Part shown: piece after piece, positions 18,838-29,267 of the stretch
Numbering within the stretch: the first letter of the stretch is position 1
Layout of the letters: every line of letters starts with the position of its first letter
NCBI RefSeq assembly: GCF_009866805.1
Contig: NZ_SIZW01000042.1
Span: 558,001 to 622,000, forward strand
Origin: Schauerella aestuarii
GTDB taxonomy: Bacteria > Pseudomonadota > Gammaproteobacteria > Burkholderiales > Burkholderiaceae_B
Length of the DNA: 64,000 bases
Direction: 5' to 3'
Translations under genes and position numbers: made by a program
Notes under the pieces: generated by a model
The model's input: the letters and a program-made list of their open reading frames with translations, nothing else
Database searches by the model: none
Told to the model about the DNA's origin: nothing

Positions 18838-18872
18838 AGTTTGGTCAGACCGCTGAACGTACTGACCAAACT
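18838..18872. repeat. 10 bp inverted repeat in the ppsA leader
   Basis: AGTTTGGTCA (18838-18847) and TGACCAAACT (18863-18872) are perfect inverted copies 15 bases apart, lying 32-66 bases before the ppsA start. It could be an operator for a dimeric regulator or an RNA hairpin. No poly-T follows, so it does not look like a terminator. Confidence 0.7.
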
Positions 18873-18973
18873 GGCCTTGGGGCCGCCCGGAACCGGGTGA
18901 CTTGGGGTGACTGGACGCCCAGAATTGTACCCGGTCGCACTTACGTTGTACCTTGGTTGGAATTTACTTACAC

Positions 18974-19801
18974 ATGAATCAAACCCCTATCGCGCGTTCG
19001 GTTTACATCGTTTCGGACAGCACCGGTATTACGGCTGAAACCTTCAGCCAGTCGGTTCTGGCGCAGTTCGAAGGCGTCAAGTTTCGCCCGATCCGCCTGC
19101 CCTACATCGATACCCCGGCAAAAGCAGACGAAGTCGTCGCTCGCATCAATCGCAACGCGGCCGAAGCGGGGGTCCCCCCGATCGTCTTCAGCACGCTCGT
19201 TACCCCCGAGATTCTCGCCCGCGTGCGCCAGTCCAACGGTGTCTTCCTCGATTTGTTCGGCACGTTCGTCAGCCACATCGAGCAGGCGCTGGGACTGAAG
19301 TCGAGTCACTCGGTCGGCCGCTCGCACATGGCGGCGAACAGCGAAAAATACCGCAACCGTATCGATGCCATCAACTTTTGCCTGGCCCACGACGACGGTC
19401 AATTCGTCAGCAATCTGGGACAGGCCGACGTGATTCTCGTGGGTGTATCGCGCTGCGGCAAAACGCCAACCAGTCTTTATCTGGCCATGCAATACGCCAT
19501 AAAAGCCGCCAATTTTCCGCTCACGCCTGACGATTTCGAGCGCAATGCCTTGCCGTCGACGATCGCGCCGTTCCGCGACAAGCTGTTCGGACTCTCGATT
19601 TTGCCTGAACGCCTGGCCGAAGTGCGCCACGAACGCCGCCCCAACAGCAGTTACTCACGCATCGAGCAATGCCGCTACGAAGTTGCGGAAGCCGAGCGCA
19701 TGATGCGCCGCGAAGGCATTTCCTGGTTGTCGACCACGACCAAGTCGATCGAGGAAATCTCGACCACGGTGATTCAGGAAGTGGGTTTGGACACGGCCTG
19801 A
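18974..19801 (+). CDS. ppsR: PEP synthase regulatory kinase/phosphorylase
   Basis: 275 residues of the DUF299 family. These bifunctional enzymes inactivate PEP synthase by ADP-dependent phosphorylation of the threonine near its catalytic histidine, and reactivate it by phosphorolysis. A P-loop GVSRCGKT is at 157-164, and the N-terminal VSDSTGITAE segment is typical. The ATG at 18974 matches the family N-terminus, though the ribosome site is weak. Divergent placement from ppsA, its target, supports the call. Confidence 0.95.
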   Translation: MNQTPIARSVYIVSDSTGITAETFSQSVLAQFEGVKFRPIRLPYIDTPAKADEVVARINRNAAEAGVPPIVFSTLVTPEILARVRQSNGVFLDLFGTFVSHIEQALGLKSSHSVGRSHMAANSEKYRNRIDAINFCLAHDDGQFVSNLGQADVILVGVSRCGKTPTSLYLAMQYAIKAANFPLTPDDFERNALPSTIAPFRDKLFGLSILPERLAEVRHERRPNSSYSRIEQCRYEVAEAERMMRREGISWLSTTTKSIEEISTTVIQEVGLDTA

Positions 19802-19846
19802 CGCCGAATCGAAGGGCGGCGCCACGTGGCTGAATGCCGTCGCTTC

Positions 19847-20629
19847 TCAGGCCGAATGCTGTCGCCGGTGCTCGAACAGGCACACGGCTGCCGCGATCGC
19901 GACGTTGAGCGACTCGACCGCCACCTCATCGTGCGGGATAAATACCCTGGCGGATGCCGCCGCCAGCAGATCGGGGTGTACGCCCTGCCCTTCGTTGCCG
20001 AACAGCCATCCGCATTGCGCAGGGAGGGCTTGCGCGTAGAGCGACGACGCCCCTTCCAGCGCTGTCGCGTAGACGGGTACGGTCAGCCGCTCGCGCATGG
20101 CCAGCGCCAGATCGACCTGTTCGTGGATATGCAGGGCAAAATGCGCGCCCTGGCCGCTGCGCAGCACCTTGGGCGACCACGCATGGGCGCATCCGGCCGA
20201 CAGCACCACATGGCGTATTCCCGCAGCCGCGCACGTGCGCAGCAACGTGCCAACGTTGCCCGGATCCTGGATGCGGTCCAGCAGCACACAGCTCTCCTCA
20301 AGCGGCTGCGACCAGTCCGCCACCGGCGGTTGCACGACGAACATCACCCCTTGATCGCTTTCGACGTCGGAAAGCTGGGCGAGCAGCCCGCCCTCGATCT
20401 GCGTACACCGGGCGGAATCGATCCGCTCGGCCAATGCGGCCAGCGCAGGCGTGCCCGCCAGGCGCCTGGCGTCGAAATAGGCTTCCAACGGTTGACCGCA
20501 ATGGTCGAGCCAGGCCTGGGCCAGATGCGGACCCTCAAGCACGGCACCCGCGCCGGTACGCCCGGCGTGGCCGAGCATTTTGCGAAGCGCCTTGAAGCGC
20601 GGATTGTCGCGCGACGAAATGACTTTCAT
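19847..20629 (-). CDS. SpoU/TrmH-family RNA 2'-O-methyltransferase
   Basis: 260 residues with an N-terminal RNA-binding domain and a C-terminal knotted SPOUT domain. All three SpoU motifs are visible: DPGNVGTLLRT, GNEGQG, and a last motif ending in ESLNVAIAAAV. The target RNA (23S rRNA or a tRNA) cannot be told from sequence, so no symbol is given. It follows rnhB closely as the end of the long minus-strand cluster. Confidence 0.9.
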   Translation of the reverse strand: MKVISSRDNPRFKALRKMLGHAGRTGAGAVLEGPHLAQAWLDHCGQPLEAYFDARRLAGTPALAALAERIDSARCTQIEGGLLAQLSDVESDQGVMFVVQPPVADWSQPLEESCVLLDRIQDPGNVGTLLRTCAAAGIRHVVLSAGCAHAWSPKVLRSGQGAHFALHIHEQVDLALAMRERLTVPVYATALEGASSLYAQALPAQCGWLFGNEGQGVHPDLLAAASARVFIPHDEVAVESLNVAIAAAVCLFEHRRQHSA

Positions 20630-20662
20630 AGGGGAAACGGTAAGGCGCGCGTGCGGGCCGTG

Positions 20663-21283
20663 TCAGACAAGCGCGACAGTCGTCGCGTAATGCAGCCGCA
20701 CGGGGGCAAAGCTGCGACGATGTTCGGGACACGGGCCGTGCTCGCGCAGACGCTCAAGATGCAAGGCCGTGCCGTAACCTTTGTGCTGGTCGAACCCGTA
20801 CTGGGGATATAGCCCATGCAGGCGCACGAGATCGGCATCGCGGGCCGTTTTGGCGAGGATCGACGCGGCCGAGATCGACGGAATCAACGCATCGCCCTTC
20901 ACATAGGTTTTGACCGCGCACGAAAGCGGTGGCGCCTGATTGCCGTCCACCAGCGCCAGGTGCGGCGCCATTTGCAGACCGCGCACCGCACGATCCATGG
21001 CCAGAAAAGTCGCCCGCAGAATATTCAGACGATCGATTTCCTCGACTTCCGCGCGCGCGATGCACCACGCCGCCGCGTGCAAACGAATCTCGTCGGCCAG
21101 GGTATCGCGCTCGGCCGCCTTGAGCACCTTGGAGTCTGCCAAGCCCAGGATCGGACGATCGGCGTGCAGAATGACGGCAGCCGCGTACACGGCGCCCGCC
21201 AAGGGGCCGCGCCCGGCCTCATCCACACCGGCGATAACGCTTCCGGCCAACCCGGCATCGCCAAAAAAATCAGCTTGATCCAC
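20663..21283 (-). CDS. rnhB: ribonuclease HII
   Basis: 206 residues. Cleaves RNA in RNA-DNA hybrids and single ribonucleotides in DNA. The signature [12 protein letters not shown] has catalytic D21 and E22; LVDGNQ and TARDADL supply the other two carboxylates. I chose the GTG at 21283, preceded by GGAGGTGG; it overlaps the end of lpxB by 14 bases. The longer open frame upstream is out-of-frame lpxB sequence. Confidence 0.95.
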   Translation of the reverse strand: MDQADFFGDAGLAGSVIAGVDEAGRGPLAGAVYAAAVILHADRPILGLADSKVLKAAERDTLADEIRLHAAAWCIARAEVEEIDRLNILRATFLAMDRAVRGLQMAPHLALVDGNQAPPLSCAVKTYVKGDALIPSISAASILAKTARDADLVRLHGLYPQYGFDQHKGYGTALHLERLREHGPCPEHRRSFAPVRLHYATTVALV

Positions 21284-22466
21284 GCGCCACCTCCATGATC
21301 GCCTGCGCGGCCAGCGCGGGCGTGTCGCGCAGCAAGGTGTGATGCATGTCGGTAAAACGCGCTTGCACGTCGGCCGCATGCGCGGTGTCGGTGAGGGCCC
21401 GCCACGTGGCCTCGGCAAGCTTTTCCGGATTCGCATCCTCTTGCAGCAACTCTGGCACCACGAAGTCGCGTGCCAATACGTTGGGCAGGCCGATCCATGG
21501 CACGTACGGCCGTTCCTGGCCCGACTTCCACGACATGATACGGCGCATCCATGGCGACAGCACGTACGAGATGACCAGGGGCCGCTTGAACAATGCCGCC
21601 TCGAGGGTGGCCGTACCGCTGGCTGCCAGCACGGCGGTACTCGCTTCCATCGCGGTCCAGGCTACCGGTGGCGCCTGGCCCACTGCGGGCGGTTGCACAT
21701 CGTCGCTGGCGATGCAGCGCAACCCCTTGACCGGATACTGCTTGAGCAAATCTTCGAACTCGGCGCGGCGCTCGGCATTCACCATCGGCACGATGCACTG
21801 CAGGCGCGGATCTCGTCGTTGCAGGATCTGCGCCGCCTGAAGGAAGCGCGGGGCGAGGATACGGATTTCAGACGAACGGCTTCCCGGCAAAATGGCGAGT
21901 ACGGGCACGTCGGGGTCGATGCCCAGACGCGCGCGCGCGGCCGCACGATCCGGCACCATTGGAATCGCACCGGCAAGCGGATGCCCCACATAAGTGACCG
22001 GAATGCCTTCCTTGCGGTAGATCTCTTCCTCGAAGGGAAAGAGCACCAGCATGTGCGACACCGCAGTCTTGATCTTGTGGATGCGTTCGTAGCGCCACGC
22101 CCAGATCGAAGGACCGACGAAGTGGACCGTGGGCACACCCACGTCGCGCAGCTGCTGCTCCAGCCGCAAATTGAAATCGGGCGCATCGATACCCACAAAC
22201 ACATCGGGCTTGTTGGCCCGCCAATGCGCCTTCACGTCCCGGTAGGTGTGCAGCAACCGCGGCATTTGACGGAATGCATCGATATAGCCAAAGACGGTCA
22301 GTGCCGCCATCGGGTGACGCAGTTCCATGCCCTGCGATTGCATATGCGGACCGCCGATCCCCTCGTAAGACAGGGTGGCATCATGGTGGCGCAATCCGGC
22401 AATGATGCGGCCAGCGAGCAAATCGCCCGACGGCTCGCCCGCCACCATCGCGATGCGGCTCGTCAT
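21270..22466 (-). CDS. lpxB: lipid-A-disaccharide synthase
   Basis: 398 residues, GT-B-like glycosyltransferase (GT19). Joins UDP-2,3-diacylglucosamine and lipid X into the lipid A disaccharide at the inner membrane. The N-terminus [12 protein letters not shown] is diagnostic, and SVWAW-type and PGSRSSEI motifs follow. The ATG at 22466 overlaps the lpxA stop (ATGA), so lpxA-lpxB-rnhB are tightly coupled. Confidence 0.96.
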   Translation of the reverse strand: MTSRIAMVAGEPSGDLLAGRIIAGLRHHDATLSYEGIGGPHMQSQGMELRHPMAALTVFGYIDAFRQMPRLLHTYRDVKAHWRANKPDVFVGIDAPDFNLRLEQQLRDVGVPTVHFVGPSIWAWRYERIHKIKTAVSHMLVLFPFEEEIYRKEGIPVTYVGHPLAGAIPMVPDRAAARARLGIDPDVPVLAILPGSRSSEIRILAPRFLQAAQILQRRDPRLQCIVPMVNAERRAEFEDLLKQYPVKGLRCIASDDVQPPAVGQAPPVAWTAMEASTAVLAASGTATLEAALFKRPLVISYVLSPWMRRIMSWKSGQERPYVPWIGLPNVLARDFVVPELLQEDANPEKLAEATWRALTDTAHAADVQARFTDMHHTLLRDTPALAAQAIMEVARGSS

Positions 22467-23257
22467 GGCCGGATGATGCCTCGTCCGGGTACGGACAGGA
22501 AGTCGAGCAACACCTGCAAAGGCTCGCCGACCTCGGGCTCGGCAGCGATACGCGCCGCGATCTGCGCGCACGCCTCGTCGAGCTTCAACCCGCGCCGGAA
22601 AACAATCTTGTACGCCTCGCGCAGCGCCGAAATCATTGGCGGTGTAAATCCGCGACGCTTCAGCCCTTCGACGTTGATGCCCACCGGGCGGCACGGATTG
22701 CCGGCTGCCAGCACGAACGGCGGCGTGTCCTGCATGAGCGAGCTGTTGCCGCCCGTCATGCTGTGCGCACCGATGCGCGCGAATTGATGCACACCCGAGA
22801 GCCCACCGAGGATCGCCCAATCGCCCACCCGGACATGGCCACCCAATTGAACGGCATTGGCGAGGATCGTGTTGTCGCCAATATGGCAGTCGTGCGCCAC
22901 GTGCACGTACGCCATGATCCAGTTGTCGCTACCGATGGTGGTCTCGCCGCCGTCCTGAACCGTGCCGGTATTGAACGTCGTGAACTCACGCACCGTATTG
23001 CGATCGCCGAAGATCAGCTTGGTCGGCTCATCGCGATATTTCTTGTCCTGCGGCATACCGCCGATCGAACAAAAACGGTAGAAACGGTTGTCGCAACCCA
23101 GCGTCGTGTGACCATCGACCACGCAATGCGGTCCGATCTCGGTACGCGCCCCGATGCGTACATTGGGGCCGATGACGCTATACGGGCCGATGATCGCCGT
23201 GCTGTCGATTTCGGCGCCAGATTCGATCACTGCGGTGGGATGGATGTTTACTGCCAT
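22463..23257 (-). CDS. lpxA: UDP-N-acetylglucosamine acyltransferase
   Basis: 264 residues. Transfers an acyl chain from ACP to UDP-GlcNAc, the first step of lipid A synthesis. A left-handed beta-helix of hexapeptide repeats fills the N-terminal two thirds, with HVAHDCHIGDN at 119-129 containing the catalytic histidine H122. A helical C-terminal domain follows. The gene lies 3 bases after fabZ. Confidence 0.97.
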   Translation of the reverse strand: MAVNIHPTAVIESGAEIDSTAIIGPYSVIGPNVRIGARTEIGPHCVVDGHTTLGCDNRFYRFCSIGGMPQDKKYRDEPTKLIFGDRNTVREFTTFNTGTVQDGGETTIGSDNWIMAYVHVAHDCHIGDNTILANAVQLGGHVRVGDWAILGGLSGVHQFARIGAHSMTGGNSSLMQDTPPFVLAAGNPCRPVGINVEGLKRRGFTPPMISALREAYKIVFRRGLKLDEACAQIAARIAAEPEVGEPLQVLLDFLSVPGRGIIRP

Positions 23258-23260
23258 CGA

Positions 23261-23707
23261 TCACTCTTCCAATGTACGGATTGCACACATCAACTGCGCT
23301 TCAGCCACGAGTTGACCGTCCACCGTGGCGCGACCGTTGTATTTGCAGATCGTGCGGCTCAACCGCAACGCATCGACTTCGATGCGCAACTGATCGCCCG
23401 GCACTACCGGCTTGCGGAAACGTGCGCCGTCGATGCCGACGAGGTAGTAAGCCGTTTTCGAGCAGGCCGCTTCGCCGCCATCTGCGAACGAAAACAGGGC
23501 GGCTGCCTGAGCCATCGCCTCGACGATAAGCACGCCGGGCATCACGGGGTGATGCGGAAAGTGCCCGGGAAAAAACGGCTCGTTGATCGACACGTTCTTG
23601 ATGGCGACGATGCGTTTGCCCGCTTCCATCTCCAGCACGCGATCGATGAGCAGCATCGGATAACGATGCGGCAGCCGCTCCAGAATCCCCTTGATATCGA
23701 GTTCCAT
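23261..23707 (-). CDS. fabZ: 3-hydroxyacyl-ACP dehydratase
   Basis: 148 residues with a hot-dog fold. Dehydrates 3-hydroxyacyl-ACP in fatty acid synthesis and competes with LpxA and LpxD for the same hydroxyacyl-ACP pool. The catalytic pair is H49 ([11 protein letters not shown]) and E63 (VEAMAQ). The N-terminal [13 protein letters not shown] is typical. It sits between lpxD and lpxA as in most Gram-negatives. Confidence 0.97.
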   Translation of the reverse strand: MELDIKGILERLPHRYPMLLIDRVLEMEAGKRIVAIKNVSINEPFFPGHFPHHPVMPGVLIVEAMAQAAALFSFADGGEAACSKTAYYLVGIDGARFRKPVVPGDQLRIEVDALRLSRTICKYNGRATVDGQLVAEAQLMCAIRTLEE

Positions 23708-23776
23708 GCGTTCTCTTAACCTTGCAAATCAAATGTTACGCTGCGGCCGGCCCCCGGCCGCATGCGCCTTCGAGGT

Positions 23777-24868
23777 TTACTTCTGTTCCAGCGCGCGAAT
23801 GCGGCGGCGAAGGTGACCCAGTTGCTGGATGACGGCGGCATTCTTCTGCCAGACCGAATGCTCCACAAAGGGATACACGCCCGTATACCGCCCCGGCTGA
23901 GCCACATTCGACGTGACCGCCGTGCCCCCCGAGATGTGTACGTCATCGCCCACCGTGAGGTGGCCGGACAACATGGCCGCCCCACCGATCGTGCAACGCT
24001 CGCCGATCACGGTCGACCCTGCGATCCCCACGCACGCCGCAACGGCGGTGTGCGCACCGATGCGCACGTTGTGCGCCACCATGATCTGGTTATCCAACTT
24101 CACGCCGGGCCCGATCTCGGTATTTTCAAGCGCACCGCGGTCGATCGTGGTGTTTGCGCCGATCTCGACGTCATCGCCGATCTGGACGCTGCCCAGTTGC
24201 GGAATCTTACGCCACGCACCGCACCCCAGAGTGGGATCGGGCGCCAGGCCGAAACCATCGGCACCAAGCACCACGCCGCTGTGGACCAGCACGCGTTCGC
24301 CGATGGTGACTCCGGTATAAACAGTAACGCGCGGATGAAACCGCGTGTGGGCGCCGATCACTGCATCCGCCGCAATGACGCTGCCCGCCCCGATCACCAC
24401 ACCGGCCGCCACGCGCACCCGTTCGCCGATGACGCAATACGGACCGATGCTGGCCGTGGCGTCGATGCTGGCGGAGGGGTCGACGATGGCCGTCGGATGA
24501 ATACCTGCCTGCGCCACAGGTTGCCGGGCGGTGTCGAACCACTGGGCAATCCGCGCGTAAAGCAGATAGGCATGCTGGCAGACCACCCGCGCGAACGCGG
24601 GTTCGCCGGCAGCCGAAAGCGCCGCCGCCGTTTCCGGCGTGACGATGACGGCAGCCGCACGCGTCGAGGCCAACTGCTGTTGATACTTCGGGTTGGTAAG
24701 GAAAGCGAGTTCGTGTTCGCCTGCATGGGCCAACGTGCCCACACCGGCAATTCGTACGCTTTCCTGGCTCGCGCTCGCTTCGATGTGCCACGTCAACCCT
24801 TGGGTGTCAGTGGCCTCGAGGAGTGCTGCAAGTGCCGGCGCCTGGCCGGGATCCAACAGGACAGGCAT
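23777..24868 (-). CDS. lpxD: UDP-3-O-(3-hydroxyacyl)glucosamine N-acyltransferase
   Basis: 363 residues, slightly longer than E. coli LpxD (341). Adds the N-linked acyl chain in the third step of lipid A synthesis. An N-terminal uridine-binding domain (about 1-115) precedes a hexapeptide-repeat beta helix (about 120-320). MVAHNVRIG carries the likely catalytic H266, and the C-terminus is helical. It follows skp by 9 bases. Confidence 0.97.
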   Translation of the reverse strand: MPVLLDPGQAPALAALLEATDTQGLTWHIEASASQESVRIAGVGTLAHAGEHELAFLTNPKYQQQLASTRAAAVIVTPETAAALSAAGEPAFARVVCQHAYLLYARIAQWFDTARQPVAQAGIHPTAIVDPSASIDATASIGPYCVIGERVRVAAGVVIGAGSVIAADAVIGAHTRFHPRVTVYTGVTIGERVLVHSGVVLGADGFGLAPDPTLGCGAWRKIPQLGSVQIGDDVEIGANTTIDRGALENTEIGPGVKLDNQIMVAHNVRIGAHTAVAACVGIAGSTVIGERCTIGGAAMLSGHLTVGDDVHISGGTAVTSNVAQPGRYTGVYPFVEHSVWQKNAAVIQQLGHLRRRIRALEQK

Positions 24869-24877
24869 CGTTCGAAA

Positions 24878-25438
24878 TTAACGACCCAACGTCTGAATGA
24901 CGCGGTCGGTGATGTCGATACGCGGGCTGACCGTGACGGCATCCTGCACGATCAGGTCGTAGTTTTCGGATTCGGCGATACGCTTGATGGCCGCATTGGC
25001 CTTCTCGACGATGCCGGAAAACTCTTCATTGCGGCGACGATTGAAATCTTCCTGGAATTCGCGGCGCTTGCGCTGCAGATCCGTGTCGATATTGCTCAGG
25101 TCGCGCTGACGCTTCACGCGGTCGGATTCCGACAACACGGGCGCATCCTTATCGAATTTCTCGGCTTGCGAACGCAGGCTGGTCGACAGACGTTGGAGTT
25201 CGTCGTCGCGGCGCTTGAATTCGGCTTCGATCTTCGACTGAGCAGCCTTGGCGGGACCCGATTCGCGCAGGATCCGCTCAGTGTTGACGAAACCGATCTT
25301 CGTGGCTTGAGCCTGTGCGGGCACCGCGAACGCCGATCCCAGGACCAGCACGCCGGACAGGGCCGCGGCGCGCGCCCAGTTGCTAGCGCGCAGCTTACCG
25401 GAGAACGAAGACGTTTTGAGTGCAAAGTCAGACATCAT
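24878..25438 (-). CDS. skp: periplasmic chaperone Skp/OmpH
   Basis: 186 residues. Escorts unfolded outer-membrane proteins across the periplasm to BamA, encoded just upstream. A signal peptide covers about 1-44 and ends in AQA; the long n-region is typical of this lineage. The mature chain has the Skp start (K-I-G-F-V-N-T-E-R-I) and a long charged coiled coil (about 70-145) forming the trimer tentacles. Two adjacent ATGs compete as start, with AAGGTGG upstream. Confidence 0.94.
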   Translation of the reverse strand: MMSDFALKTSSFSGKLRASNWARAAALSGVLVLGSAFAVPAQAQATKIGFVNTERILRESGPAKAAQSKIEAEFKRRDDELQRLSTSLRSQAEKFDKDAPVLSESDRVKRQRDLSNIDTDLQRKRREFQEDFNRRRNEEFSGIVEKANAAIKRIAESENYDLIVQDAVTVSPRIDITDRVIQTLGR

Positions 25439-25509
25439 GAAAATCCCACCTTATTGGGGTAGTGCTAAAGACACTATTGTGCCACTAAACGGTTAGATGC
25501 TTTTTCGGC

Positions 25510-27843
25510 TTAGAAACCGGTGCCGATCTGGAACTGGAAGGCCTGCGACTCGTCGCCATCCTTCGCGTTGATCGGACGGCCATACGAAATCTGCAGCGGG
25601 CCCAACGGCGATTGCCAGGACAAGCCCACACCCGCCGAGAAGCGGAAGCCGCAAGGATCTTCGACCGAACGACCCGGACGGCCGGTGGTGCAACCGGCAC
25701 CATTGCCGCCGGACACCTGACCGGCATCGCCGAACACGAACCAACGCAACGTACGGTCTTTGCTCGCGCCGGGGAACGGCAGATAGAGCTGCACGTTACC
25801 GATGACGCGACGCGAACCGCCGATGTAGTCGCCGGTCAGCGTATCGCGCGGACCCAGCGACGACCCTTCGTAACCCCGAACGGTGCCGATACCGCCGGCA
25901 TAGACGTTCTTGATCACGGGATAAGGATTGCTGCTGTAGCTCTTGCCGTAGTCGGCCATCGCATTGAAGGCGAGCGTGTAGTTGCGCGACAACGGCAGGT
26001 AGTACTGCTGTTGCGCCGTCAGCAGGTAGTACTCGAGATCGAGAGTCGACACGTCACCCTTCAGGCGGGTGTACGACCCACGCGTCGGCGCCAGGGCGCT
26101 GTCGCGCGTATCGTTGGTCCAGCCGGTCGTGAAGATGAAGGCGTTGGTCTTGTCGCCATAGTCGCGCACGAAGTCCTGATAGGCCTGCGGCGAGCTGCTG
26201 TACAGACCGATCTCGTTGCGCTCGAAGGCACCGCCCACAGACACGCGCTGGAATTCGGTAATCGGCACACTGAAGTTCGTGCCGAAGCCCATCGCTTTGA
26301 CGCGGTACTCGCCTTCGTTGTTATCGTAAGGCTCGGTCACGCGGTAGTACAGCGAACTCGTGCGGCTGATGCCATCCTTCGTGAAGTAAGGATTGGTATG
26401 CGACAGCACGGCGGCGCGGTTGGTCTTGCTGGTGTTCAACTGCAGCGTCAGGTTGTTGCCGCTGCCGAACACGTTGTCTTCGCTGATCCCCGCAGACAGG
26501 ATTGCCTTCTCGGTCGAGCCGTAGCCCACACCCAGGTTGATCATGCCCGTGGGCTTTTCTTTCACATCGACGTTGACGTCCACCTGGTCGGGCGAACCCG
26601 GCACCGGGTCGGTCGCTACGTTGACTTCGTTGAAGTAACCCAGACGGTCGACGCGATCGCGCGACATCTTGATATTGCCGGCGTCATACCAGGCCGCTTC
26701 TTGCTGACGCATTTCACGGCGCACGACTTCATCGCGCGTGCGGGTATTGCCGCCCACTTGAATGCGGCGCACATACACACGACGGCTGGGATCGACGTAG
26801 AACGTCAGATCCGCTTCATGCTTTTCGCGATCGAGCTGGGGATTCGGGTTGACGTTGGCAAAGGCATAACCCAGGTTGCCCAGGTAGTCGGTAATGGACT
26901 TGGCCGAATTGTTGGTCTTGGTGGACGAGAACGTCTCCCCGGCCTTGATCTGCACGAGGTCGTTGACTTCCTTGTCCAGGCCCAGCAGGTTGCCGGCCAG
27001 CTTGACGCTGCGCACCTTGTAGGGCTTGCCTTCGTTGACCGTGATCGTGATGAAGATATCCTTGCGGTCGGGCGAAATCGTCACCTGGGGCGGCTCGACG
27101 GTAAATTCGAGATAACCACGATCCAGATAGAACGTACGCAGGCGGTCGATATCGGCCTCAAGCTTCTCGCGCGAGTACTTATCGGTATCCGTGTACCACG
27201 TGAGCCAGCCCGGCGTGGTCAGCTGAATCTCTTCCAGCAGATCGCTTTGCGAAAACGTCGAGTTGCCGACGATCCGGATATCCTTGATGCGCGCAACGTC
27301 GCCTTCGAACACGTCAAAACTCACGCCCACGCGGTTACGCGGCAGCGGAGTGACGGTAGAGGTGACCTCGACGCCGTACTTGCCCTTGCCCAGATACTGT
27401 TGCTTCAGTTCGTACTCGGCGCGTTCGAGCATCGAGCGGTCGAACGTACGGCCTTCGCCGAAGCCGACCTGCCGCAACGACGTAGTGATCGCCTTGGAGT
27501 CGAACTCACGCATGCCGTTGAAGTTGATCGACGCGATCGTGGGGCGTTCCTGCACCACGACGACGACCACGTTATTGTCGGTTTCGATGCGCACGTCGCT
27601 GAAGAAGCCGGTGCCATACAGGCGACGGATGGCTTCAGTGGCTTCAGCGTCGGAGAACTTCTGGCCGACCTTGACGGGCAGATACCCGAACACGGTGCCA
27701 ACATCGGTACGCTGAATGCCCTCTACGCGGATGTCCCGCACGACAAAGGGATCGAAAGCATGCGCCAACGCGGGAGCGAGCAACGCAGCAATAAGGCCTG
27801 GCAATACGCCCGCGCGGGGACGAAAGATCCGGCGAAAAGACAT
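25510..27843 (-). CDS. bamA: outer membrane assembly factor BamA
   Basis: 777 residues, the essential Omp85 protein that inserts beta-barrel proteins. A signal peptide (about 1-29, ending AHA) is followed by five POTRA domains (about 30-430) and a 16-strand barrel. The barrel has the lid-loop motif VRGY (E. coli VRGF) and ends with phenylalanine (IGTGF), the usual insertion signal. It lies between rseP and skp, the standard order. Confidence 0.97.
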   Translation of the reverse strand: MSFRRIFRPRAGVLPGLIAALLAPALAHAFDPFVVRDIRVEGIQRTDVGTVFGYLPVKVGQKFSDAEATEAIRRLYGTGFFSDVRIETDNNVVVVVVQERPTIASINFNGMREFDSKAITTSLRQVGFGEGRTFDRSMLERAEYELKQQYLGKGKYGVEVTSTVTPLPRNRVGVSFDVFEGDVARIKDIRIVGNSTFSQSDLLEEIQLTTPGWLTWYTDTDKYSREKLEADIDRLRTFYLDRGYLEFTVEPPQVTISPDRKDIFITITVNEGKPYKVRSVKLAGNLLGLDKEVNDLVQIKAGETFSSTKTNNSAKSITDYLGNLGYAFANVNPNPQLDREKHEADLTFYVDPSRRVYVRRIQVGGNTRTRDEVVRREMRQQEAAWYDAGNIKMSRDRVDRLGYFNEVNVATDPVPGSPDQVDVNVDVKEKPTGMINLGVGYGSTEKAILSAGISEDNVFGSGNNLTLQLNTSKTNRAAVLSHTNPYFTKDGISRTSSLYYRVTEPYDNNEGEYRVKAMGFGTNFSVPITEFQRVSVGGAFERNEIGLYSSSPQAYQDFVRDYGDKTNAFIFTTGWTNDTRDSALAPTRGSYTRLKGDVSTLDLEYYLLTAQQQYYLPLSRNYTLAFNAMADYGKSYSSNPYPVIKNVYAGGIGTVRGYEGSSLGPRDTLTGDYIGGSRRVIGNVQLYLPFPGASKDRTLRWFVFGDAGQVSGGNGAGCTTGRPGRSVEDPCGFRFSAGVGLSWQSPLGPLQISYGRPINAKDGDESQAFQFQIGTGF

Positions 27844-27901
27844 CCTTGACTATCCTTGGTCGTGCAAATGGCTAAGGGAATACGACGCGTGATCCAAAGG
27901 A

Positions 27902-29233
27902 TCAAGCGAACAAGCGCGAAAGATCGTTGAACAGGGCCAGACCCATGAGCGCCGCGAGCAAACCGAGCCCGGCGCGTTGTCCGATGTCGAGCCAGCGCTC
28001 TGGCGGCGGTGACCCGCGTACGATTTCGATGAGATAGTACAGCAGATGGCCCCCATCCAACATGGGGATAGGCAGGAGATTCAGTACGCCAAGGCTGATA
28101 CTGATCAATGCGAGATAGGCAATGTAGGCTGCCCAGCCCAGACGCGCGGTCTGGCCGGCGTAATCCGCGATGGTGACCGGGCCGCTGATATTGCGCCAGG
28201 ACACGTCGCCGGTCACCATCCGACCCATCATTTTGAGGGAAAACCAGGCCGTGTCGGCCGTGCGTGTAACGCCCCGCGTGAGACTTTCCCACGGACCGTA
28301 GCGCACCTCGACCATATCGAGGTCGCCGCCAAGCTGCACATTCAGACGGCCAATGCGCTTGCCTTCGACGGTTTCAGCTGCCGGCACCACATCCACGGTG
28401 AGGGTCTGACCCGCGCGGCGCACCGACAATGGCAGTGCCTGCTCGGGATGCTGCTGAATGATATTCACGAGTACACGGCTATCCAGATCGCCGCGGCCGC
28501 CCGCAGCCAGGATGACGTCGCCATCCTTCAGCCCGGCACGTTCGCCTGCACCTCCGGCGATCACATTGCGCACCACCGGGGCCGGCATGGCCAAGGACAA
28601 CCCTGCAACCAGCAAGGGATCGCCCAACGACGGATCGAGCTGCTGTGCAGAAATGTTCAGGATGCGCTCGCGATCGGCGCCACCGGCCGTCGCGACGGTC
28701 AAACGGGCCGAACCGCCCGACGAGGCACGATCGAGCAACGCCCAGCGCACCTCATTCCAGGATCGCATCGATTGCCCGTCGACCGCCGTCACGCGATCGC
28801 CGCGTACCACGCCTGCCATTGCTGCAGGCGTGTCGGGCGCGGGTTGCCCCAGCACGGCGGCAGGCTCTTGCGTACCGGCCATGCTCAACGCCGCATACAA
28901 CACCACGGCGAGCACAAGATTGAAAATCGGCCCAGCTGCCACAATCGCAAAACGGCGGCCGACCGACTGTGCATTGAACGATTCGGCGCGCTGGGCAGCC
29001 GTCGCGCCGGGCGGCGGATCGTCCTGCATCTTGACGTAGCCGCCGAGCGGCAGCACCGAGATGGCCCATTCGGTACCGTGGCGATCGACACGCTTGATGA
29101 GCACGCGCCCGAAGCCGACGGAAAAGCGCAGCACGCGCACACCGCACCAGCGCGCGACGCTGTAATGGCCGAGTTCGTGGAACGTGATGAGCACGCCCAG
29201 CGCAACCACAAACGCAAGTAAGGTAAACAGCAT
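27902..29233 (-). CDS. rseP: site-2 protease RseP
   Basis: 443-residue inner-membrane zinc protease that cuts anti-sigma factor RseA and leftover signal peptides. The HExxH motif is H19-E-L-G-H23 in the first helix, two PDZ domains occupy the periplasmic middle, and the third zinc ligand lies in the LDGGH segment near the C-terminus. It sits between dxr and bamA. The sigma-E operon itself is not in this window. Confidence 0.96.
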   Translation of the reverse strand: MLFTLLAFVVALGVLITFHELGHYSVARWCGVRVLRFSVGFGRVLIKRVDRHGTEWAISVLPLGGYVKMQDDPPPGATAAQRAESFNAQSVGRRFAIVAAGPIFNLVLAVVLYAALSMAGTQEPAAVLGQPAPDTPAAMAGVVRGDRVTAVDGQSMRSWNEVRWALLDRASSGGSARLTVATAGGADRERILNISAQQLDPSLGDPLLVAGLSLAMPAPVVRNVIAGGAGERAGLKDGDVILAAGGRGDLDSRVLVNIIQQHPEQALPLSVRRAGQTLTVDVVPAAETVEGKRIGRLNVQLGGDLDMVEVRYGPWESLTRGVTRTADTAWFSLKMMGRMVTGDVSWRNISGPVTIADYAGQTARLGWAAYIAYLALISISLGVLNLLPIPMLDGGHLLYYLIEIVRGSPPPERWLDIGQRAGLGLLAALMGLALFNDLSRLFA

Positions 29234-29267
29234 AAATTGAATGTGTGGTTATCGCTGGAGTTGACGA

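Noticed and set aside
23762-25462. 566-codon open frame on the plus strand
   Set aside because: Covers lpxD and skp in antisense; no motifs.
25612-27849. 745-codon open frame on the plus strand
   Set aside because: Antisense to bamA across its whole length; composition is that of a reverse-complement artefact.
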